Translations under genes and position numbers: made by a program | In this document: one piece after another, positions 16,967 through 27,687 of the stretch | Layout of the letters: every line of letters starts with the position of its first letter | Position numbering within the stretch: position 1 is the first letter of the stretch | Source of the DNA: Trichomonas tenax | Lineage: Eukaryota; Parabasalia; Trichomonadida; Trichomonadidae | Direction: 5' to 3' | DNA: 64,000 nucleotides | NCBI GenBank assembly: GCA_023091735.1 | Contig: JALKBU010000150.1 | Coordinates: forward strand, 1-64,000 | The notes under the pieces: model-generated | What the model saw: only the letters and a program-made list of their open reading frames with translations | The model's database searches: none | Told to the model about the DNA's origin: nothing

Positions 16967-18990
16967 AGTTTTGGGAAAGGAAGAGGTTTAAAGGAATTTC
17001 TAAACAGCCATTATCATAGACAGTTTCTTCTGATGAATCTATTTGGTTTTGAGTGAATTTTATAAACTATATTGGATATCAAAGTATGAGTTTCCGACTT
17101 GATTTTGCAATATTAAGGAAATAACTTTGACTTGTTGTGTGTTACATGATCAATGGTTTAAATTCTTCCAAACACAATTTTTCAAGATTATCTGATCTCT
17201 GCATAATGGCTCATGTCGTTATTCTTCGATTCAATCAGTATTGTCAGATACTATTGGATGTGTTTAATATGCAGGTAATGTGTTTAATTCCATATGTAGA
17301 AAAAAGATGTGGATTTCAAAGCATTAATTTGACAAATCAAGATTTGAAGAGGGATATCAAACTGTTGAATAGATATATGAATATTATATAGTATGCCTAA
17401 TAGATAGAAAGAATTCAACAAAAATATATCGCTGGATTGGCGAGATACACTTTAAATTAATATCTCAAAAGTGACTAAATCCCGATGTGTTATTTGGAAT
17501 GCATCACATCAAGAAGATCATAAGCAGCATATCAGTTATTATACTCATATACTATAGTACTGGTATATACTTTTGCATCAAGTTGTATATTGTTGTTGCC
17601 TTTGTATAAATATTTGTGCTCATGTAATTCATAGCCATTTTAGAAACAATAGCTACATCAAATTTATACCAAAATTCCAAAGTAAATGAGCTTATTTATA
17701 GTTTTGATGGAATATAAACAATTTCATAAAGAAAATTTTGCGTATCCTTAGCATCCTTAATCCCAATTGTGTCAGTGGATACGCATGTCGAAAAAGCGGT
17801 TATGTATGTGCAAGGGAAAGAGACCTGTGTTCAGTGTGTGTTATCATTTGTAAAATCAATTTTTTGTGCAATTTTTGTATTTTCTGATAAGTATGCGGCA
17901 CTTACTCATTTTCCAATGAAGTATTTTTTTGGATATACGCAAAACCGTTACGAACTTGCGATTTGTAAAATAAAAATAATTTTTTTATTATAGGCAGACA
18001 AAGTTAAAATGGAAGTTTCATTAAACGGTAAATATCCTTCATAATAGCTCTTGCCATAGAATCAGTCATAAAATATATTACTTTCCTATCAATAATTAAA
18101 ATAACGTGCTTTTGCATAACCGCCGCATGCTTATTTTCTGATATTTTTTTATGTTATTTACAGATTTTAATTCAGCTGTTATGATTCATTTTATGCATAG
18201 TATACATATGTCACATTAACTCGGATTACAACATTTTTCTTTGTGTAAAAACAAAACGTAGACACAATTCAATTTTTGAATGTGTATAAGACATAAATAC
18301 GGTTTTGTGATATAGCTCCATTTTGGCTATAGAATTTATTTGGGGCGGGGTCACTTCCCCTAAATATTTTTTGGATGTCAAAAACTATGTGTCTTACAGG
18401 CGTGAATTTTCATGGAAGTCTACATGCGTATCAGTGGATTTATTTTCTCGATCTTCATATCTCGGCATCTAGTTTAGAAACCAGGCTATATATTTCATGT
18501 GTATATATATGATAATTTTTTAACTGTAAATGTGCCGTTTCAGAATCGCTTGAATAGCACCGTATGCGGAGATTTAAAATTAAGGTTAAAAATTCATCCA
18601 GAACTCACTTCTAGTATGTTTTTCGGAAGTTACAAAAAAGTTCAAAGATATGAAAAATGAGACAATATATTTTATAGATGGATCATTACTATATCCAACA
18701 CTACACTTCAGACATAATTATTTATGCTTACTATGCTGATAAATGGGCCCAAACTACCAACTTTCCTTCAATAAGGTTAAAAATTGAAAGGTGTCACTGA
18801 AGCCTTAATTATCAAAAAATAATATTAAATTTCATATCCAATTTCCTCCGAAAACAAAGATTGTGCGTAACATTTTTGTGTTTTCTTTTAAAATATGAAA
18901 AATCGAATCTAAACAACAATTAAAATCCAAATATAAAGTTTTTGATTAAAATGAAAAAAAATCTTCTAAAACGTGACACTTGTCTAGAAA
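16967..18990. other. Long AT-rich spacer
   Basis: Frames at 17137-17391 and 17769-17993 lack initiators and recognisable domains and are not called. Otherwise no gene or RNA is recognised. The stretch continues the unusually long 3 kb gap before the Rab gene. Confidence 0.45.
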
Positions 18991-18991
18991 A

Positions 18992-19597
18992 ATGATGCGG
19001 AATTTCGATTTCTCTGTGAAGACGATTGTTGTCGGCGACTCCGGTGTCGGCAAAACGTGTCTTCTTTTAAGGTTCATCCGCGATGTCTTCGACGAGACAT
19101 CACAGCCAACTTTAGGCGTCGAATTTATGACTAAAATCGTACAAACAGCAAATCACAGAATCGAACTCCAGTTGTGGGACACCGCCGGACAGGAGCTCTT
19201 CCGCTCTGTTACTAGAGGATATTATAGAGGATCTTCTGGTGCTTTCCTCGTTTTCGATTTAACTTCAAGAATAAGCTTCGAAAATATCTCAAGATGGCTC
19301 CATGATATCACTGAAGTCGCTAAAAACGATATCATCAAAATATTGATTGGAAACAAAAACGATTTAGAAGCACAAAGAGAAATAACTTCAGAAGAGGCCT
19401 CAGAATTCGCTAAAGCGAACGGAATGATTTACTTCGAAACCTCTGCTAAGACAGGAGCAAATGTTTCTGCTGCTGTTAATGCTTGCCTCGATATTATCGA
19501 CAAGAAATCGCTGAATGGACAGTTGGCCATACCGCCGCCATCTGATAGTATCTTTTTCGACCAAGATGAACAACCAAAGAATGGATGCTCGTGTTAA
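18992..19597 (+). CDS. Rab-family small GTPase
   Basis: 201 residues from ATG 18992 (a second ATG follows at once). All G motifs are present: GDSGVGKT (15-22), switch I Thr40 in PTLGVEF, WDTAGQE (62-68), NKND (121-124) and ETSAK (149-153). The Rab-type C-terminus ends CSC, suited to double geranylgeranylation. The sequence around switch I/II (GVEF, RSVTRGYYRGSSGA) is closest in feel to the Rab2/Rab4/Rab14 group, but I do not fix the subtype. Role: a membrane-trafficking switch on endomembranes. GTGACACTTG just upstream is only a weak initiator match. Confidence 0.95.
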   Translation: MMRNFDFSVKTIVVGDSGVGKTCLLLRFIRDVFDETSQPTLGVEFMTKIVQTANHRIELQLWDTAGQELFRSVTRGYYRGSSGAFLVFDLTSRISFENISRWLHDITEVAKNDIIKILIGNKNDLEAQREITSEEASEFAKANGMIYFETSAKTGANVSAAVNACLDIIDKKSLNGQLAIPPPSDSIFFDQDEQPKNGCSC

Positions 19598-19954
19598 TTT
19601 TTTTATAGCTATCTATCTTCTTAATTCTTTCGCTTAAATATATTCTAACTTTAGTCCATATAAACTTCTTAACATTCATTATTACATCTTAATTTATAAA
19701 ATTAAATTTGTTCTTACATATATCAGCAATAGAGCATTGACAAATATAGAATGAATAAAATCATTACTATAAACCAAAAGTCAATGAAATTTTTAATATT
19801 GAATCATATTTTAATCGAAAAGCTGATAATCGATTAAGTAGTTTAATTCTTTGTAAACATTATAAACATCAATCATCAATGGTTGAAATTAATGTTTGAA
19901 ATTTTCGAATTTTAGAAATGTGAATTTGGGCATCAAAAATAACCTCGTTGAAAG

Positions 19955-19997
19955 TCGCCATCTTGTCTAGAACTAATACTTCTAGACAAGATGGCGA
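19955..19997. repeat. Perfect 18-bp hairpin
   Basis: TCGCCATCTTGTCTAGAA (19955-19972) pairs exactly with 19980-19997 around a 7-base loop CTAATAC. The CTTGTCTAGAA core also occurs right before the Rab start codon (18979-18989). Confidence 0.9.
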
Positions 19998-20599
19998 ACT
20001 ATTCTTAGCTGATATCGGAATTATTTTCTGTGCTGCGTCTGTTTCAATTGTCAAACACATAGTATACCCTCTACGTCACTTAGGTAATTGTAATATTACT
20101 TTCAAAATATGTGTTTTTAGCAAATTATAGTGTTGAACAATTTCTTATGTCATTGGTCGATATATTTATTTACTGTTTGATAGCAATTATAGATGTAAAT
20201 CAAATGAAATATTTACACTAGAAAAACGTACTTATCAAAATTTTCAAAATTGCAATATTTGAATATAAAGTACCATTATTGGAGGAAACTGTTTAAAGAT
20301 TTTTCTCTGTGGATGACACTTATTAATTTTGTCGCATGAACGCTTAATAATTCCGTATATATTTGGCACAAGAAGAATATTCTTGAATTTAGAACGGAAT
20401 TAAGAGACTTGATTGCATCACAAACATAATGCAACAATACGTTGATATTTGATATTTAATTTCATAATTATATACATTGAATTCGATTTCCAAATACAAT
20501 ATAAACGCACCTTTTATTTATTGCAATATTTCATACCAAGAAATAACATACTTTGCAAAAATAGCATTAATTTATGACATTACAGACAATAAAACTACG
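19998..20599. other. AT-rich spacer
   Basis: No gene or RNA supported. Confidence 0.45.
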
Positions 20600-20975
20600 A
20601 AATCCCCATTTTTGCGGCAAATGACTCTCAAATTCCCCAAAATCCCCATTTGCAGTATTGAAATCGAGTGTCACTTTTCCCCAAAATTGAGTACCCACAA
20701 CTAAAAAATGTGTGGCGGGTATTCAATTTTGTGTCACCTTTTGGGAAAATTGAGAGGAAAAATGGGGAAAGATGGGAATATGGAGAAAGGTATTTAGTTT
20801 TCTTTGAAATTGAAACCATGAATTTGCAGTGTATTTCCCCATCTAATGTATGATTCCCCACTGTAAAAAGTTTCTCCATTTTCCAAAAAAAAACACTTTT
20901 TATTGGAAAATATAATTTTTCCCCATTTGGGGACACACGTGGGGAAGACCCCCATATGGGAAATGGGGAAAAAAG
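20600..20975. repeat. Cluster of TCCCCA/TGGGGA words with nested hairpins
   Basis: About a dozen TCCCCA or TGGGGA words in 370 bases of otherwise AT-rich DNA. Two clear hairpins are present. CAAAATTGAGTACCC pairs with GGGTATTCAATTTTG (about 20684-20735, one mismatch). TTTTTCCCCATTT (20916-20928) pairs with AAATGGGGAAAAA (20961-20973). A 151-codon minus frame crosses it but is just a shadow of these repeats. Confidence 0.7.
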
Positions 20976-21779
20976 CCCGATGGTTGCATTAAGTATGCGG
21001 CAAATACGCAAAAATATAGTGCGTAAACTCCTGCATTTATGCAGTTTACATTCGCTATTGCGTATCCTCTCAATTTTAATCACTTTCGTTTTTTAGAATA
21101 AAATAGCCATAATAAACGTTTTATAAATAATAGAAATGCATTTATTTTAATCACACTACACAAGAGTGCAATAAAATTCAAGATCAATTGTGGTTGCTGA
21201 ATATTTTTTAAATCTTTATTCAAATGCAGGGGATAACACTTTTGCAAATTTTTGAAATTATTTGTGAACTCTGCATTAAAGATTACATTGATACAATATA
21301 TTCATTTTATCGACTAAAAATATTGAAAATGCATGCGTTTGTTAAGAGTCAATCAATTTATTGTATTGTGACGACGATTGTGTAACACACCGATAATTTT
21401 AGGCTCAAATTTCTTATAAATTGAAAATGCAAAAACCGGCTGCGTATAAAGAAATCTTGTCATGACTCAAATTTGTTGATGCACGTTTCATCATGGGATC
21501 AATCTAGTGCGCGTTTGATTTGAGTTTTTTGTAAAATAGCCCCTTTTCATATATTTAACATAATTAAATAAAAATTTGTTGTTGACCAATTGACACCTAT
21601 TTGAAAAATTTTATTTATAAATCATAGCTAATTAACTGAGATAAGCTGAAACAATAAATTTTATGCTTTGAAAAGCTCTTATCAAAAAATTCAAAAGTGA
21701 AGGAAAATGCAATAATTCAAAATTTCACCCTGAAATTTCGTTGATGGATAGCATTCTAATGCTAAAGCATATGCTTTGG
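20976..21779. other. AT-rich spacer
   Basis: Contains a small hairpin (GTAAACTCCTGCAT with ATGCAGTTTAC, about 21025-21049). No gene is supported. Confidence 0.45.
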
Positions 21780-22332
21780 CTGCCACAAGTTACCTCATGC
21801 AAAACATCATGTGATTCAGGATACTATAATAAATTAGGAACTTGCACTCCCTGTGACACAAAATGTACAACGTATTTTGGAAGTGCAACAATATGTACAT
21901 CATGTCCATTTGGCAAAGTTCTTCAAGGCTCAACATGCATTCCATGCGACACAAGTTGTCAATTTTGCTTCGGTCTTGCATATAATTGTTCAAAATGCAG
22001 TAATGGATATCATCTTCAAGGAAACAGTTGCCAAGGAACATGTAATCAAGGATTCGATGCTGGAAATGGAATATGTGTTTCATGCGGGAAAAATTGTTTC
22101 CAATGTTCTCAGACTTCAAAATCATGTGAAACATGTCAAAATGACTCAAGGTAAGTGCATTCAATGTGATATTAACTGTGAATCATGCACATCACGAACA
22201 ATGTGTGTGAAATGTCATCCATTCTTCTTCATGTCGAATCACCGATGCCTGAGTCGTTCATCAACTACATTTGATCCATACTATGATGCAGACAAATTTA
22301 TTATTCGTCACAATTCCAAAAAGACAAATTAA
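21780..22332 (+). pseudogene. Truncated, frameshifted copy of the Cys-rich surface gene
   Basis: This is a partial duplicate of the gene at 22429-24030. It starts inside the Cys-rich region with no glycine-rich domain. It lacks several repeats and runs almost base-for-base with the intact copy until about 22145. There 62 bases present in the intact copy (about 23788-23849) are missing between CAAAATGA and CTCAAGG. The frame therefore stops at 22152-22154, and the true continuation (CIQCDINCESC.. to TAA 22330) is in another frame. It is clearly a relic; no initiator is seen. Confidence 0.85.
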
Positions 22333-22428
22333 GATTGCTCAATTTTAGAAGAAATACCTTTTCATTGCAAAACTTGGCAAATTTTGTTATGATTTAAAAT
22401 GGAAAAATTCGACTTTTAATAAGGTTAA

Positions 22429-24030
22429 ATGCAACCCTTTATATTCAATGTTTTCTATGTAAATTCGCTATCTGTGAATCCTAATACAGCAAATCCACAC
22501 AACAATCCAATAGGCCTATATTCAAATATATCAGGTATGAATTTTTCTTTAAAAGAATCCTTTTCCTCGTCAACTGCTAAATCTTACGGCCCAGGAAAAT
22601 ATAAAATAACTTGTAAAGGAGCAAATGGAGGAACAGTACATTCATCCTCTGGTGGAAGAGGTTCGTTGGTTGAAGGAATATTAGATTTATCTCAGACAAC
22701 AACTTTAACCATCACGGTAGGTACAGCAGGAGGATCACAATATAGTTTACCAAATGGTGGTTCACCTGATGGAGGAAGTGCTTTACCAGCAGAGACATAT
22801 AAAATCCAAGCTTGTGGCGGTGGTGGTTCAAGTAGCGTTAGCATTGGAAGCGATAAAATTATTGTTGCTGCAGGTGGATCCGGAGGTAATGCTGGATCTT
22901 CTGGAGCCCCAGGTGGTGGTATGAATTATGGATATAAAATAAAAGATTCATGGGGAAATGTGGAAACTGTCACTCCCAATCAAAACTGTCCTATTAGCTA
23001 TGGTTCAACTGAATATTCACCTCAACCGAGTGGTTCAGGAGGTGGATATCAATGTGCATCTCAGACATTTGGTAATTATGGAAATAATGAAGCATATAAA
23101 AATATTGGATATTCTGGATCCAGCTTTATTGACGCATATAAGTTAACCAATTGGTTAATAAAGGATGGAAAACAACATAATTTTACTCTTGCATCAGGAA
23201 GTGTTACTATAGAACCACAAGGGTGTAGCCAAAGTCAAGTTCTTCAAGGCTCAACATGTCAGTCTTCATGCAATGCAGGATTCTATAATAACAGCGGAAT
23301 ATGCATGAACTGTGATAGCAGTTGTGCAACGTGTTCTGGAAGCTCGACAATATGCTTATCATGTCCATCTGGCGAAGTTCTTCAAGGTTCAACATGCAAA
23401 ACATCTTGTGATATTGGATATTATCGAAACTCTAAAGGCGTATGCGAAAAGTGTACCTCTCCATGTGCAACGTGTTCTGGAAGCTCGACAACCTGCTTGT
23501 CATGCGAAGCTAACACTGTTCTTCAAGGCTCAGCGTGCAAGACAACATGCAATCCGGGATATTTTAATCTGAGTAATTCATGCACTCAATGTGATGCAAG
23601 TTGTCAATTTTGCTTCGGTTTTGCATATAATTGTTCAAAATGCAGTAATGGATATCATCTTCAAGGAAACAGTTGCCAAGGAACATGTAATCAAGGATTC
23701 TATGATGAAAATGGAATATGTGTTTCATGTGGGAAAAATTGTTTCCAATGTTCTCAGACTTCAAAATCATGTGAAGTATGTCAAAATGAATTCTTCTTAA
23801 ACGGAACAAAATGTCTTCAGAATTGTGGTAAAGGATTCTATGGTGACAATACTCAAGGTAAGTGCATTCAATGTGATATTAACTGTGAATCATGCACATC
23901 ACGAACAATATGTGTGAAATGTCATCCATTCTTCTTCATGTCGAATCACCGATGCCTGAGTCGTTCATCAACTACATTTGATCCATACAATGGTGCCAAC
24001 AAATTTATTATTCACCATAAGTTCAAATAG
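22429..24030 (+). CDS. Surface-type protein: glycine-rich domain plus furin-like Cys repeats
   Basis: 533 residues. Residues 1-20 are weakly hydrophobic and could be a signal sequence. Residues about 55-265 form a glycine-rich domain of the trichomonad/ALK-ligand-binding type (PGKYKITCKGANGG, SGGRGSLVEG, ACGGGGSS, VAAGGSGGNAG). Residues about 270-515 are tandem furin/EGF-receptor-like cysteine repeats (CDSSCATCSGSSTICLSCP..), some nearly identical to each other. No C-terminal membrane helix or GPI-like tail is evident. Likely an extracellular, lineage-expanded protein; adhesion is a guess. A broken partial copy lies directly upstream, so this is a recent tandem duplication. Confidence 0.8.
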   Translation: MQPFIFNVFYVNSLSVNPNTANPHNNPIGLYSNISGMNFSLKESFSSSTAKSYGPGKYKITCKGANGGTVHSSSGGRGSLVEGILDLSQTTTLTITVGTAGGSQYSLPNGGSPDGGSALPAETYKIQACGGGGSSSVSIGSDKIIVAAGGSGGNAGSSGAPGGGMNYGYKIKDSWGNVETVTPNQNCPISYGSTEYSPQPSGSGGGYQCASQTFGNYGNNEAYKNIGYSGSSFIDAYKLTNWLIKDGKQHNFTLASGSVTIEPQGCSQSQVLQGSTCQSSCNAGFYNNSGICMNCDSSCATCSGSSTICLSCPSGEVLQGSTCKTSCDIGYYRNSKGVCEKCTSPCATCSGSSTTCLSCEANTVLQGSACKTTCNPGYFNLSNSCTQCDASCQFCFGFAYNCSKCSNGYHLQGNSCQGTCNQGFYDENGICVSCGKNCFQCSQTSKSCEVCQNEFFLNGTKCLQNCGKGFYGDNTQGKCIQCDINCESCTSRTICVKCHPFFFMSNHRCLSRSSTTFDPYNGANKFIIHHKFK

Positions 24031-24207
24031 ACGAACTAATTATATATTATTTTAATTCTTACAATAATTTGCTATGGAAGTATATTCATAGCAATTCTTT
24101 TGTTTTTATAAAACTATCTTCAGCATTTTTATTGATTTTAAAAAGTTGCTGATAAATCGTTACAATTAGACTTGAGCAGTCAAATTTGGTAAATATGAAA
24201 GTAAATT

Positions 24208-24215
24208 AAAAAAAA
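24208..24215 (-). terminator. Pol III T-run terminator
   Basis: Eight Ts on the minus strand begin 5 bases after the tRNA-like 3' end, typical of RNA polymerase III termination. Confidence 0.75.
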
Positions 24216-24219
24216 GATA

Positions 24220-24300
24220 CGACAACCATGGGATATGAACCCACGCAGATAAATCCATGGGATTAGCAATTCAGCGCCTTAACCACTCGGCCAAGCCGTC
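24220..24300 (-). tRNA. tRNA-Ser (GCU)-like gene, possibly degenerate
   Basis: 81 bases. The acceptor GACGGCT pairs with GGTTGTC in seven pairs including GU. A-box TGGCCGAGTGG and D-stem GCC/GGC are canonical. The loop TTGCTAA gives anticodon GCU, and a long variable arm marks class II. The discriminator is G, as in tRNA-Ser. Deviations: only about two of five anticodon-stem pairs form, and the T-loop is TTCATAT, with T where A58 is near-universal. Upstream elements and the T8 terminator look intact. It may be a working but divergent gene or a recent pseudogene. Confidence 0.7.
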
Positions 24301-24444
24301 TTATCGAAAATGTTCATAAATAATTTCTTATCATATGAATGTTTAAAATAAAAATTTAATAAATATATATTATGTATATTCTATTTTTCGTCAAAATTTC
24401 CATGAAAAATTTAAATTTTTTATTGGTCGATCAATAATTGTTTG

Positions 24445-27093
24445 ATGGCCGAAAGCGAATTTTTGAACCTTCTGCAGGCAGCGTATTCCCCAACCGCTCC
24501 AAGTCAAGAGGCCCTCAACACCTTGGTGCAAATGCGCGAAGAAAACAAACTTCAATATCTTTATCTTTGTTGTCAAGGATTTATCGCGAATACAAGTCCA
24601 CTAATAACAGCGCTATGCGTTTCACAGATAAATTCCGTTCTCAGTGGCGGAAGACTCGTTACAAATAGGCAATTAACTGAATTATGGATAAATTTCCGCA
24701 ATACTTATAACTTAAGTGACGAACTTAAAGCTGGATTGTTAGAAGCGATGCTTTCCGAGCAATTTAAACAAGACAAAACCATTCAAACTTTAATTTCATT
24801 ATTTATTGCTTTCGATTTTAACGGAAAGAACACACAGTACTTCTTAGAAATCGTCCAGTTACTTGTTAGTGAAAGTCGTGAAGATGATTACAAGGTTGCG
24901 ATTTTAAATACTTTATCAAACATTTTTGTACACAAAATTTTAAGGACAATTATGGGTTTATCAAATCCCCAGGAAGTTATAGATGCCATTAACACGGTTT
25001 TGGAAAAATGTTCGCAAACTAATGAAATTATTTATATTGAAATATTTAAATTAATATCATCTATTTGCAAAGCTCCTGCTGCGAAAAGCTTTAACGCTAG
25101 CGAAAACTTTAACACCCTATGCATGGCATATTTCAATATGATAACGCCAGAAATCACAAACGCAAATCTAACACAAGTATGTTTAGAATCTTTTTCTTAT
25201 TTCTTCATTTTCAATATCAAAGCAATTATGGACACCGAAGAAGAAAGTGTCGAATATAGAAATGCATTATTCGAATACATTGGCAACCATTTGATTTCAA
25301 CAAACCCTTATTCTGTCAAATATTCGCTGAAATTTTTCAGGAAAGTAATTCAGTTTTGTCATACTCAAGATATAAAATTCCACTATCCATATATCATTGC
25401 AAAATATATTCCTCATTTTATTGATCCGGTTTTGCAACAAATGAATGGCTTATCTTTGGATGATGCTTCTATTGAGTTTGGATCTATTGAAGATAATTCT
25501 TTATCATCAGATGCATATAGAACTTTAAGCGATTTCGTCAAAGTGGATTTCCATCAAGTTTACAGTCATGTAGAATTATTTTTCCAAATGATGAAAACTG
25601 AAGATTGGACACAATGTGTTGCAGGAATGTTGGGATTGACTGCAATTTTTTCAACGAAAGAAAGCTTTGTTAATACAGGAATTCCAGGAATTTTGAAAGA
25701 CACTTTAAGCATGCTCTTATCTCCCGATACTACTGGAATGAATATAATTATGCAGTTTATGAATAGCGATATTGTTAGAGTAAGAACAGTTGCTTCATAT
25801 TTACTTTCGAAATCAATTAAAAAATGTGCAATGCTGATAGAAAAAAATCAGGGTCAGTTTATTCAAGAACTCATTGTTCAAGGACAAGAATCTGATATGA
25901 AATGGATGCAAATCAGCTCATCTGAATTACTTTATGCCTTTGCTTCTATTTACAATAAAAGAATGGACGCAGAAACAAATCCACTTGGAAATATTGTTGA
26001 GCCTGTTACTCAGAGATATATAGAATTTCTCAACATTTATCAAACTGATTTACCTGCCTTAGAAGTGATTTCAAAAGCATATTTTGCTTTGGTAATTAAT
26101 CTTCCGGCATCACTAAAACCAGTTAAAAGCGATTTGCTCAATGTATTTGTCAATCTCTTGGACCAAATCCCAGCAGAAGGATTTGATCATATCATTTGCA
26201 ATGTCATGGAAATTATAGGAATCCTTTTATTTGATAATGCAGAATTTCCACTTGAAACATTAATTCAGTTGTGGGATCTGATATTCCAATACTTTTCGCA
26301 AGCAATGGGTGAAAATGATTGGACATTCACTCCAGTCTCAGATAAGGCACTTGGCGTTCTTTCTATCATCATTGATGCGAGAGGAGATGTCGCTGAACAG
26401 AAACTCGGTTCTCTCCCAGTAGAATTAGCAATGCATTTGCCTTCCTTCTTGGCAACCAACATCTGCGATTTTGCATTCATCTTTATTGAAACTGTCTTTA
26501 AGAACTTTGCACAAGTTTATGCAGAACATATTCCTGTTGTTATAGAAAAGCTTATTGCGATTGCTATCGACAACGTTGGACAGCCCAACCTCAAATATCT
26601 ATATTCAGCTTTAGGAGCTATTGTTGCTGCAGATTATGATAATGTTTACGCAAACTATGGTGAAGTCCTATTAACAATAGCAAGTCAAATTGCAGAACTT
26701 AACTACAACAAATTTGATTCAAAGGAAATTAGGAATATGAGAGATATATATTCAGGTGTCGTATACCTTAACTCAAGACTCATCATAATGTATGCAAAGA
26801 ATGCACCAAAAGTTGATAGAAAGGTGATGGCTGCACTTTTCGTTCCAGTCAAGGATTTGCCGCTTGAATATGTTGACATGGATTATGCTTACGCTGTTAA
26901 AGATTTCACACAAACCATTATCAGGACATTGGATTCTTTGAAGTGTTTGCGACTTTCAACTAAGTTTAACACTTGGTTCAACTTCACTTCTCCACTTGTT
27001 AGAATTTTGGATATATTATATGCAAGAGTGGCAAATGATCAACCTATTCGCAAAATGATCGGTGAGATCAAACATGAAATGTCAAGGTTTTAA
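24445..27093 (+). CDS. Importin-beta-like HEAT-repeat karyopherin
   Basis: 882 residues from ATG 24445, close to the 876 of importin-beta1. It is a HEAT solenoid throughout. Family-like blocks: an N-terminal FLNLLQAAYSPTAPSQEALNTL helix pair, DDASIEFGSIEDNS acidic insert (about residue 348), the WTQCVAGMLGLTAIF repeat, and C-terminal DNVGQPNLKYLYSALGAIVAADYDN. Role: nuclear import of cargo, with RanGTP-regulated binding to nucleoporins. The identity is inferred from length, repeat style and the acidic loop rather than one signature. An exportin or CAS-like karyopherin is the main alternative. No standard initiator; TCAATAAT precedes the ATG. Confidence 0.7.
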   Translation: MAESEFLNLLQAAYSPTAPSQEALNTLVQMREENKLQYLYLCCQGFIANTSPLITALCVSQINSVLSGGRLVTNRQLTELWINFRNTYNLSDELKAGLLEAMLSEQFKQDKTIQTLISLFIAFDFNGKNTQYFLEIVQLLVSESREDDYKVAILNTLSNIFVHKILRTIMGLSNPQEVIDAINTVLEKCSQTNEIIYIEIFKLISSICKAPAAKSFNASENFNTLCMAYFNMITPEITNANLTQVCLESFSYFFIFNIKAIMDTEEESVEYRNALFEYIGNHLISTNPYSVKYSLKFFRKVIQFCHTQDIKFHYPYIIAKYIPHFIDPVLQQMNGLSLDDASIEFGSIEDNSLSSDAYRTLSDFVKVDFHQVYSHVELFFQMMKTEDWTQCVAGMLGLTAIFSTKESFVNTGIPGILKDTLSMLLSPDTTGMNIIMQFMNSDIVRVRTVASYLLSKSIKKCAMLIEKNQGQFIQELIVQGQESDMKWMQISSSELLYAFASIYNKRMDAETNPLGNIVEPVTQRYIEFLNIYQTDLPALEVISKAYFALVINLPASLKPVKSDLLNVFVNLLDQIPAEGFDHIICNVMEIIGILLFDNAEFPLETLIQLWDLIFQYFSQAMGENDWTFTPVSDKALGVLSIIIDARGDVAEQKLGSLPVELAMHLPSFLATNICDFAFIFIETVFKNFAQVYAEHIPVVIEKLIAIAIDNVGQPNLKYLYSALGAIVAADYDNVYANYGEVLLTIASQIAELNYNKFDSKEIRNMRDIYSGVVYLNSRLIIMYAKNAPKVDRKVMAALFVPVKDLPLEYVDMDYAYAVKDFTQTIIRTLDSLKCLRLSTKFNTWFNFTSPLVRILDILYARVANDQPIRKMIGEIKHEMSRF

Positions 27094-27687
27094 TTGCAAT
27101 TATATTATAATAATATAAAGTTTTTATTTAAATAAATATTCTTTAATACTTCATTAAAAAAACATCGCATTCAACTAAAATATTTCCTAAATAAAACAGT
27201 GTTTGTCCCTTTGTCCCGCGACTTTATCATAAACTCAAAATGAAATTTATGATTCGAATCTATAAAATTTAAGTTTGTGCGAAATAATACGGTTAGAGTA
27301 AATGTCGATCTGCAAAGCTTAAGGTACAGTATAATTTATTTTTGCATGTTAGGTTAATTATCATACTTCTGGTAATGGACATGTTTGCAAGAATACCATG
27401 GCAAAAGGCTACATACTTTGCCTTTGTTGATGGCTGAAAATGTACCTTTCTTTATTTCCGCAATAAAAAGCGACGATAGAAAATGCACGTTAAAAAGTGC
27501 GGGTCTTCATTTGTCAGAGTAATTGAGATAAAGCATAAAGCATGATAAAATTAAGCGTAGTATATGATAGATATCAAGATTTCTGTAGAAAACATCTAAT
27601 TTGATTTTTTAAGATTAAAATAAAATCTGAGTATCAATAATTACATGACAGATATAATATTTACAAGTCAAAATCAATTAAGTTATT
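27094..27687. other. Intergenic spacer
   Basis: AT-rich with no supported feature. Confidence 0.5.

Noticed and set aside
17137..17993. Two frames of 84 and 74 codons in the long spacer
   Set aside because: No motif, no initiator, codon use of non-coding DNA; the second begins with a non-ATG codon.
20628..21083. 151-codon minus-strand frame over the TCCCCA cluster
   Set aside because: Composition follows the repeated words and hairpins; no initiator, no domain.
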